Of a DNA stretch of 64,000 bases, positions 58,098 through 64,000 are shown one piece after another. The stretch's first letter is position 1; every line of letters starts with the position of its first letter. The notes below the pieces were generated by a model. It was given only the letters and a program-made list of their open reading frames with translations. It searched no databases and had not been told where the DNA came from. Position numbers and translations under genes: made by a program. The DNA is taken from contig CAVRTQ010000016.1 in assembly GCA_963724195.1 (NCBI GenBank), positions 434,001-498,000 on the forward strand. Reading direction: 5' to 3'. Source of the DNA: Solirubrobacter sp963724195 (lineage in GTDB: Bacteria > Actinomycetota > Thermoleophilia > Solirubrobacterales > Solirubrobacteraceae).

Positions 58098-58103
58098 TAA
58101 ACT
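58098..58103 (+). promoter_or_regulatory. Putative -10 box of ispG, near-leaderless
   Basis: TAAACT in CTCTAAACTGGG, 15 nt from its first base to the ATG at 58113. Transcription would start within a few bases of the ATG, and no ribosome site is present. No clear -35. Confidence 0.45.
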
Positions 58104-58112
58104 GGGTGTCCA

Positions 58113-59369
58113 ATGGCTTCCAAGCGCTCAGTCAACGTCGGTGGTGTCCAGATCGGCGGGGGCGCTCCGGTTGCGGTCCAGACGATGACCAAGACCGAAA
58201 CGGCCAACCTGCAGGCCACGATGGACCAGATCCGTCGTGTCGCGGACGCCGGCGCGGACATCGTGCGCTGCGCCGTTCCGCGCGAGAAGGACGTCGAGGC
58301 GCTCAAGACGATCGTGCGCGAGTCGCCGATCCCGATCATCGCCGACATCCACTTCAACCACACGCTGGCGCTGAAGGCGATCGACGCGGGCGCGCACTGC
58401 ATCCGCCTGAACCCGGGCAACATCGGCGGGCCCGAGAAGGTCGCCGAGGTCGCCGATCGCGCCAAGGCGGCCGGCACGCCGCTGCGCATCGGCGTGAACT
58501 CCGGCTCGCTGCCCAAGCACCTGCACGACCTCGAGATGACCAACCCGGTCGAGGCGCTCGTCACCGCCGCCGTCGAGTTCGTCGGCCTGATGGAGCGCCT
58601 GCGCTTCGAGGACTTCAAGGTCTCGCTCAAGTCGACCTCGGTCCCGAACACGATCGCGGCGAACCGCCTGCTGAGCGAGAAGATCGACTACCCGCTGCAC
58701 CTCGGCATCACCGAGGCGGGCACGAAGTGGTCCGGCTCGCTCAAGAGCGCGGTCGGCCTCGGCACGCTGCTCGCCGACGGCATCGGCGACACGATCCGGA
58801 TCTCGCTGTCCACCTTCCACGCCGAGGAAGAGGTCAAGGTCGCCTGGGAGATCCTCAAGGCGCTCAAGCTGCGTGAGCGCGGCCCGGTGCTGATCGCCTG
58901 CCCGACCTGCGGCCGCCTGCAGTTCGACATGGACTCGGTCGTCGCGGAGGTCGAGCGCCGGCTGGAGGCCTACGACGACCCGATCGAGGTCTCCGTCCTG
59001 GGCTGCGCCGTCAACGGCATCGGCGAGGCCCGCCACGCCGACTTCGGCATCACCGGCGCCAAGGACATGGGGATGATCTACTCCAAGGGCGAGCCGATCA
59101 AGAAGGTCGCGACCGAGAACCTGGTCGACGAGCTCTTCGCCGAGATCGACAAGTACTACGCCGCCGGCAAGACGGTCGAGCGCGACGCGGCCGCCGCCGC
59201 CGAGGCCGCCGCCTGGCTGGCCGAGGAAGAGGACGCGACGGCGATGACGCCGGAGCGCCTCGCCGCGCTGGAGAAGGCCAAGAACGAGGCCGACGCCGAC
59301 GCGATCGACGAGGCGCTCTCGCCCGTCGCCGGGCGGCGCTTCACCGCGCGTGTAGCCAGCACGGCGTAG
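58113..59369 (+). CDS. ispG: 4-hydroxy-3-methylbut-2-en-1-yl diphosphate synthase (flavodoxin), extended C-terminus
   Basis: Iron-sulfur enzyme making HMBPP in the MEP pathway. The TIM barrel runs to about residue 260. The Fe-S domain has the cysteines in LIACPTCGRLQFD and SVLGCAVNGIGEARHADFGI. The family core ends near residue 350, and the last 65 or so residues (Ala/Glu-rich) are an extension; total 418 aa. This last part is overlapped antisense by the methyltransferase frame. Completes the uppS-dxr-ispG isoprenoid set. Confidence 0.95.
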   Translation: MASKRSVNVGGVQIGGGAPVAVQTMTKTETANLQATMDQIRRVADAGADIVRCAVPREKDVEALKTIVRESPIPIIADIHFNHTLALKAIDAGAHCIRLNPGNIGGPEKVAEVADRAKAAGTPLRIGVNSGSLPKHLHDLEMTNPVEALVTAAVEFVGLMERLRFEDFKVSLKSTSVPNTIAANRLLSEKIDYPLHLGITEAGTKWSGSLKSAVGLGTLLADGIGDTIRISLSTFHAEEEVKVAWEILKALKLRERGPVLIACPTCGRLQFDMDSVVAEVERRLEAYDDPIEVSVLGCAVNGIGEARHADFGITGAKDMGMIYSKGEPIKKVATENLVDELFAEIDKYYAAGKTVERDAAAAAEAAAWLAEEEDATAMTPERLAALEKAKNEADADAIDEALSPVAGRRFTARVASTA

Positions 59370-60103
59370 TGCACCGTGAAGAGCTGTTCCGCGGCGGTCG
59401 GGCGCACGCGGTGCGCCGCGGCGCGGACGGCCCACTTGGCCGTCGCGGCCGCACGGGCCTTCGTCGTCTCGGCGAAGAACGCGTGGTGGTCGCGGGCGAG
59501 CGGGTCGGCCAACTCGCCGATCACGCGCAGGCCCGCGCCCGCGACGAGTGCCTTCACCGCGGCGCGATCGAACGCGTGCAGGTGCCCGATCGAAGCGGAG
59601 ATCGCCCGCTTGGCGGGCCGGCGCCCGGAGCGGTTGTCCTCCAGCGGCACCTCGACCAGCACGAACCGCGCGACGCGGGCGGCCTCGGCCAACACCGGCG
59701 CCGGGTCCGGGATGTGCTCGACGACGTGCGAGAGGATCGCGAGGTCGTACGCCGCGTCCTCCACGGGCACGCGGGCCCCGTCGTAGGCCTCGAGCCGCTC
59801 CACGCGCGGGATGGCGCGGGAGCGCGCGATCTCGATCGCCGGGGCGGAGAGCTCGAAGCCGTCGAACGTCGCGGCGGCCCACTGCTCCGACAACGCCGCG
59901 AGCAGCGCGCCGTCCCCGCAGCCGATCTCCACGACCCGGGCGGGGGAGAGCCCCGCCCGGGCGCACAACTCGACCGCGTGGGCGGCCTTGGACCGCGCCC
60001 CGATCGCCCGCCAGCGTCCCATCTTCAGGCTCTGCTCGTGGTCCTCGAGCGAGTAGCCCGCGGTGTAGAACGCGGTGGGGTCCTGGTGCGCGGCCGGAGG
60101 CAT
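59156..60103 (-). CDS. Class I SAM-dependent methyltransferase
   Basis: A 315-residue protein. Motif I is VVEIGCGDGALLAAL (about residue 50), post-I acidic FDGFELS, and motif II-like LAILSHVVEHIPDP, typical of type 11 methyltransferases. The ATG overlaps the stop of the upstream glycosidase-like gene (TGATG), so it is the third gene of that operon. The recognisable domain ends near 59370. The remaining 70 residues (Ser/Ala-rich) lie antisense to the ispG 3' end and may not be real coding sequence or may hide a frameshift. The substrate is unknown, perhaps a glycan or lipid given its neighbours. Confidence 0.82.
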   Translation of the reverse strand: MPPAAHQDPTAFYTAGYSLEDHEQSLKMGRWRAIGARSKAAHAVELCARAGLSPARVVEIGCGDGALLAALSEQWAAATFDGFELSAPAIEIARSRAIPRVERLEAYDGARVPVEDAAYDLAILSHVVEHIPDPAPVLAEAARVARFVLVEVPLEDNRSGRRPAKRAISASIGHLHAFDRAAVKALVAGAGLRVIGELADPLARDHHAFFAETTKARAAATAKWAVRAAAHRVRPTAAEQLFTVHYAVLATRAVKRRPATGESASSIASASASFLAFSSAARRSGVIAVASSSSASQAAASAAAAASRSTVLPAA

Positions 60104-61614
60104 CAGCTGGCGGCGAGCGCCGTGGCCGCCTTGTAGCGGCTCTTCTCCTTCTTGGCGAAGTCGATGATGCCCGACACGCGCGGCTGCGGGTTCGGGTCCA
60201 GCAGCGACGGCTTGGGCGTCCACTCGTAGCGGTACGCCGCGCCCGCCTGGGGCTTGAGCTTGCGCGTCCAGACGCCGTCGGCACGGGTGTTGTAGGTGCC
60301 GACGTCCGTGAACTCGGACGAGCCCTTGCCGCGCACCATGAGCGTGATCTGGCCCTGCGCCTCGGCGCGGACGTGACCCCAGAACGTGGCGGTCGCGCCG
60401 GCCTTGGCCTGGTCGATCACGAACGGCGCGGACATCACCGACAGCACCGGCTTCGGCGAGCCGTCGTTGTAGCGCAGGCCCGTCTGCCAGCCCGAGTAGC
60501 GCTTCGTGCCGCTGCCGAGGTCGCGGATCGGCTCGTCGTCCCACTGGTAGAAGGACAGGCCGCGCACGCGCTTGGTGGCGTACGCGATGTAGGCCGCCTG
60601 CTGCAGGTAGCGCGTCTGGAGCGCCGTCGAGATGCCCGAGGCGGGATCCGGAGGCGAGGTCTCGTAGCCGAACTCCGTCAGGTGGATCGTCTTGGACATG
60701 CTGATCCGCTTGCGCGAGCGCAGCTTGTCGATGGCCGTGAACAGGCGCTTGAGGTCGCCGAACTGGGCGGCGTCGGCGTCGGGGTTCACGCGGTCCGGCG
60801 CGTACTTCTGCGGGTGCGGGTGGTAGCCGAGCGTGTCGCCCTTGGCCGCCTTGAAGCCCTTGCAGCGGCCGGTCTTGACCGTCTTGTACTTGTCGTCGAC
60901 GCAGCCCAGCGAGCGCAGGAACGCGAGCGGCCGCATCGGCGTGTCCACGCTGATCGGCTTGTTGCCGACCGGCGCGAGCTCACCGATCACGACCTCGGCG
61001 CCCGGGTCGGCGGCCTTGACCGCCGGCTGCGCCGCGCGCACCAGCGAGCGGTAGATGTGCGGCGAGACCGGCTGGAACGTGCGGCCGACCTTCTCCCACT
61101 GCGGCTGCAGCCAGCCCTTCTGGTTGGGCTCGTTCCAGATCAGGTAGCGGTCCACGTTGGCCTTGTAGCGCGTCGCCGCGGCCTTCGCGAAGTCCGCGAA
61201 CGCCTTCGGATCAGGCTTCCAGTTGCGGTTGCGCTTGGCCGGCTCGGTGCTCGACCACAGCGGGCCGGGACCGGTCAGCGTGAGCATGACCTTCAGGCCC
61301 GCGCCGCGGATGATCGCGATCGCGTTGTCCATGACCGCCCAGTTGTACTGCGGGTCGGCGTGGTTGCCGGCATCGAAGCCCGCCGGCTTGGACTGCGCCT
61401 CCTGGCCCGGCGCGATGTCCCCCCAGCGCGCGTGGATGCGCACGACGTCCACGCCCCACTGCTTCCAGGCAGCGGCCGCGCCGGGGGCGAGGTGCTGGTT
61501 GGCGAGGAAGATGCCCTCGTCCTCCATGCCGACTTCGAACGTCGACTGCGCGGCGGCAGGCGCCGCCCCGACCAGCGAGATCGCCGCCGCGGCGGCCACT
61601 ACGAAACGCTTCAC
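60103..61614 (-). CDS. Secreted glycoside hydrolase-like TIM-barrel protein (clan GH-A type), paralogue 2
   Basis: A 503-residue exported protein; the GTG at 61614 gives a signal peptide (VKRFVVAAAAAISLVGAAPAAA). The barrel shows VDVVRIHARWGDIAPG at strand 2, the acid/base-type IWNEPNQKGW, and the nucleophile-type HLTEFGYETSPP near strand 7, the layout of GH5/GH39-like retaining glycosidases. A C-terminal beta domain (about 400-480) follows. It is related to the next upstream gene (WNEPN and TE-G motifs, same order) and overlaps it by 4 nt. The glycan target is unknown. Confidence 0.8.
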   Translation of the reverse strand: MKRFVVAAAAAISLVGAAPAAAQSTFEVGMEDEGIFLANQHLAPGAAAAWKQWGVDVVRIHARWGDIAPGQEAQSKPAGFDAGNHADPQYNWAVMDNAIAIIRGAGLKVMLTLTGPGPLWSSTEPAKRNRNWKPDPKAFADFAKAAATRYKANVDRYLIWNEPNQKGWLQPQWEKVGRTFQPVSPHIYRSLVRAAQPAVKAADPGAEVVIGELAPVGNKPISVDTPMRPLAFLRSLGCVDDKYKTVKTGRCKGFKAAKGDTLGYHPHPQKYAPDRVNPDADAAQFGDLKRLFTAIDKLRSRKRISMSKTIHLTEFGYETSPPDPASGISTALQTRYLQQAAYIAYATKRVRGLSFYQWDDEPIRDLGSGTKRYSGWQTGLRYNDGSPKPVLSVMSAPFVIDQAKAGATATFWGHVRAEAQGQITLMVRGKGSSEFTDVGTYNTRADGVWTRKLKPQAGAAYRYEWTPKPSLLDPNPQPRVSGIIDFAKKEKSRYKAATALAAS

Positions 61615-63143
61615 TTGCTCGCTACCTCCGCCTGGCGCGAGGTGATCCCGTTCCAGGAAAGTCGCCACATACCGCCCGTGTCCGGGACCTCGGCGGTGAA
61701 CGTGCCGTTCGCGCTCGTCACGGGGACGGTGGCCACGGTCTTGAACGCCGAGGAGCCCGCGGGCGCGTTCTGGACGTCCACGGTACCGGCGGCACCGGCG
61801 TCAGCCGGGCGGACCTGCCCGTAGACGGTGAGGTTGGCGCCCTTGTCGACCACCCACAGCGGCAGCTTGTAGGCGTCGTAGGCCGGCTTGCGCGCGCCGC
61901 CGTTGAACAGCCGCAGACCCATCTGGAAGCCGGCGGCGATGTTCACGTCGTCGACGATCTTGTACTGGGCGACCGTCTTGACGCGCTTGTTGTTGTACGC
62001 GATCCAGTCGGACTGGTTGATGTACTCGGACTGCTGCGCGTCGGTCACCGCGAAGATGTCGTTGACGCCGGGCGGGTTGGTCTGCCAGCCGTGCTCGGTG
62101 TAGTGGACCGGCAGCTTGGTCGGGATCCGCTTGCGCTTGCCCGCCTGGTCGAGGAGCCTCGTCAGGCGCGAGGCGACGCCGATCGTGATCTCACCGGCGT
62201 TGGTCTTCGACAGCGGCGGCCGCGAGCCGCCGCGCGTGTACGGATGGTGCGCGTAGCCGTTGATGCCGAGCTTCTTGTAGCCCTTGCAGCTCTGGTCCTT
62301 GCCTTCGGCGCCGCCCAGCGAACCGCCGCTCTTGGACAGGCAGAACACGCCGCGCAGGAACGTCTCCGGCGACGTCTTCTTGATGCGCGACGCGCAGCTC
62401 TTGGGCGCGCGCAGGCTGCGCTGGGCGGAGCAGCCGGACGGGTCGTCGCCCAGCGGGGCCGTCTCGCCGAGCCAGATCTGGTCGGTCGTGGTGCGGTGGC
62501 CGGTGGCGCGCAGCGAGGAGATCGCCGACTTCGCCAGCGAGCGGTACAGCGAGGCCGAGCGCTGGACGGCGACGCCGCCCACGACCTCGTACTGCGGGCT
62601 CAGCCAGGAGCCGAGGTTCGGCTCGTTCCAGATCGACCAGTACTTGACGGTCGGGTAGCGCGCGCCGAGGGCGCGCACGAAGTCGCCGTACAGCTTCGGG
62701 TCGGGCTTGCAGACCTTGCGCGCGGCCGCGGAGCCCTTGCAGCGCGAGGCCCAGGCCGGGATCGGGCCGGTGGGCGTCAGCAGCACCTGCATGCCGCGGG
62801 CCTGCGCGCCGGCCACCAGCGAGTCGAACATCGCGAGCGACGCGCCGTAGGACTCGGGCTTCTTGCCGTTGAAGCCTTTCGGCTTCTTGGTGGAAGTCGG
62901 GGAAGGAGCAACCCGCGCCCAGATCACGTTCGCGCGGATGAGGTCGGCGCCGAGCGCCTTGGCTTCATCGAGCGTCTGGGCCTGCACCTCGGGGCCCCGA
63001 TCGAGCATGAACGTCTCGTCCTCGATCAAGGACAGCTGGTCAGGGGCGGCGAGGGCGGGCGCCGTGGGCAGCGCAGCGCAGGCTGCGGCCACGACGAACA
63101 GCCGCCGGGCGCGGCGTCGGGCAGTCTCAGTCATCAGAGACAT
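61611..63143 (-). CDS. Secreted glycoside hydrolase-like TIM-barrel protein (clan GH-A type), paralogue 1
   Basis: A 510-residue exported protein with a signal peptide (about 1-32, ending APALA). Barrel motifs mirror its neighbour: ADLIRANVIWARVAP, SIWNEPNLGSW (acid/base Glu) and HYTEHGWQTNPP (nucleophile Glu). A segment with six or more cysteines (CSAQRSLRAPKSCASR, CLSKSGG, CKGYKK) in the middle suggests disulfides. The C-terminus is a beta domain ending at TGA 61611, which overlaps the next gene's GTG. It is first in a three-gene operon behind superoxide dismutase. Confidence 0.8.
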   Translation of the reverse strand: MSLMTETARRRARRLFVVAAACAALPTAPALAAPDQLSLIEDETFMLDRGPEVQAQTLDEAKALGADLIRANVIWARVAPSPTSTKKPKGFNGKKPESYGASLAMFDSLVAGAQARGMQVLLTPTGPIPAWASRCKGSAAARKVCKPDPKLYGDFVRALGARYPTVKYWSIWNEPNLGSWLSPQYEVVGGVAVQRSASLYRSLAKSAISSLRATGHRTTTDQIWLGETAPLGDDPSGCSAQRSLRAPKSCASRIKKTSPETFLRGVFCLSKSGGSLGGAEGKDQSCKGYKKLGINGYAHHPYTRGGSRPPLSKTNAGEITIGVASRLTRLLDQAGKRKRIPTKLPVHYTEHGWQTNPPGVNDIFAVTDAQQSEYINQSDWIAYNNKRVKTVAQYKIVDDVNIAAGFQMGLRLFNGGARKPAYDAYKLPLWVVDKGANLTVYGQVRPADAGAAGTVDVQNAPAGSSAFKTVATVPVTSANGTFTAEVPDTGGMWRLSWNGITSRQAEVASK

Positions 63144-63188
63144 TCCAACGCCCCGCCCGGACGGGAGTTGCGCAGTGAGTGATAAGGC

Positions 63189-63794
63189 CTACTTGGCGGC
63201 CGCGTACAGCTCGGCGACCTTCGCCCAGTTCACGACGTTCCAGAAGGCGTCCAGGTAGTCCGGGCGCTTGTTCTGGTACTTGAGGTAGTACGCGTGCTCC
63301 CACACGTCGGCGCCCAGCAGCGGCGTCTGGCCGGCCGAGAGCGGCGTGTCCTGGTTGGGCGTCTTGGTGACCGCGAGGCCGGAGCCGTCGTACACGAGCC
63401 AGGCCCAGCCGGAGCCGAACTGGGTGACGCCGGCGTCCTTGAACTTGGCCTTGAACTCGTCGAAGGAGCCGAACGCGGCGTTGATCGCCTCGCCCAGCTC
63501 GCCGTCGGGCTCGCCGCCGCCGTCGGGCGACAGCCACTCCCAGAACAGCGCGTGGTTGTAGTGGCCGCCGCCGTTGTTGCGGACGGCCGCCTGCTTGTCG
63601 GCGGGGAGCGAGTCGAGGTTCTTGAGCACTTCCTCGATCGGCTTGCCGTCGAAGTCGGTGCCCTCGAGCGCGGCGTTGACCTTGTCGACATACGCCTGAT
63701 GGTGCTTGTCGTGATGCACCTTCATCGTCGCCTCGTCGATATGCGGCTCGAGCGCGTCGTACGCGTAGGGCAGCGGCGGAACTTCGTACGCCAT
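63189..63794 (-). CDS. Superoxide dismutase (Fe/Mn family, Mn-like)
   Basis: Dismutates superoxide (201 aa). Metal ligands: His27 in VHHDKHH, a second His in GGGHYNHALFW (about residue 81), and Asp and His in DVWEHAYYLKYQNKR. The GGGHYNHALFW context and the WEHAYYL segment are nearer to manganese enzymes, but metal choice is hard to predict. A GGAGG site is right before the ATG. No signal peptide, so cytosolic. Confidence 0.95.
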   Translation of the reverse strand: MAYEVPPLPYAYDALEPHIDEATMKVHHDKHHQAYVDKVNAALEGTDFDGKPIEEVLKNLDSLPADKQAAVRNNGGGHYNHALFWEWLSPDGGGEPDGELGEAINAAFGSFDEFKAKFKDAGVTQFGSGWAWLVYDGSGLAVTKTPNQDTPLSAGQTPLLGADVWEHAYYLKYQNKRPDYLDAFWNVVNWAKVAELYAAAK

Positions 63795-64000
63795 GGGTCC
63801 TCCCGGAGGATTCGAATTCGTGCGTCGGCCGTATGCGTTCTATCACCGACCCGTGCCCGGGGCGCCCTCCCCGGTGGATCGCCGGCGCGTCCGGTCCGGG
63901 TGTGGCGCGGGTGGCGGCTGCGTGGTGGGGGGGGCCCGCCGGAATCCGGCGGGGAGGGGGCCTCGGGTACTAAGGTTCGGGCCTTCCATGACCCGTCTGA
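63795..64000. other. Intergenic region up to the window end, possible start of a plus-strand gene
   Basis: It contains the divergent promoter side of the dismutase and a GC palindrome (CCCGCCGGA/TCCGGCGGG near 63928-63946). At 63988 an ATG follows TACTAAGGT by about 11 nt, a -10/ATG spacing like other near-leaderless starts here. Only four codons are in the window, so a gene cannot be confirmed. Confidence 0.25.

Noticed and set aside
63988..64000. Start of a new gene at the window end
   Set aside because: Only four codons are visible; recorded as a possibility in the intergenic entry, not as a CDS.

Overview
The window is high-GC chromosomal DNA of an actinobacterium, most likely class Thermoleophilia (Solirubrobacter/Conexibacter-like). 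That placement is an inference. It rests on the GC-rich codon use, the 16S sequence, SepF/YggT-type division genes, a short HisG paired with HisZ, and an Asp-type MurA. Nearly all of it is housekeeping DNA arranged in tightly coupled operons, where ATGA/GTGA start-stop overlaps are the rule.

Layout. 1-743: patatin-like hydrolase cut by the window edge, divergent from an XRE-cupin regulator that leads a branched-chain amino acid operon (leuC-leuD-leuB-ilvE-cimA-DegT aminotransferase, 797-7942). 7.9-14.3 kb: GNAT, argH, 3-methyladenine glycosylase, a class A penicillin-binding protein and tyrS. 14.3-19.8 kb: a complete rRNA operon (16S-23S-5S) with no spacer tRNA, with processing stems and a terminator. 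19.8-26.3 kb: an accessory stretch where most genes are broken by single-base indels (GNAT remnant, secreted alpha/beta hydrolase, pentapeptide protein, small hypothetical gene), with one intact secreted beta-helix protein and a 13-bp tandem array. 26.4-35.2 kb: YbjN-IDH-HD genes facing murA, followed by hisZ-G-D-B-H-A-F. 35.2-41.2 kb: a PQQ-propeller lipid/envelope-type protein, a CCA-transferase-like gene, then the post-ftsZ cluster yggS-sepF-proC-yggT-lspA-rluD. 41.4-59.4 kb: the conserved rpsB-tsf-pyrH-frr-uppS-cdsA ... dxr-rseP ... ispG order, interrupted twice: by a repeat-rich island (46.1-49.7 kb) and by fadD-MCP-marR-MFS (52.0-58.0 kb). 59.1-63.8 kb: a methyltransferase, two paralogous secreted glycosidase-like proteins, and superoxide dismutase.

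Most interesting signal. Nine copies of a 23-bp palindrome (11-bp arms TAAAGAGGGAC / GTCCCTCTTTA around one base) occur at 25.6, 37.5, 46.6, 47.2, 48.15, 48.2, 48.88, 48.93 and 55.9 kb. Six of them crowd into 2.4 kb around a REP-associated tyrosine transposase (RAYT, Y1 family) gene, which has a copy on each side. In five cases the TAA that opens the palindrome is the stop codon of the adjacent gene (two of these only after correcting a frameshift). One copy carries paired changes that keep the hairpin intact. This looks like an actinobacterial REP/RAYT system with a strong preference for gene 3' ends.

Quality caveat. Several genes that should be essential (tyrS, hisD, cdsA, the CCA-transferase) each carry one single-base indel, so many of the frameshifts are probably sequence errors. 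The cluster at 19.9-26.3 kb is denser and includes at least one truncated gene, so some real decay may be mixed in.
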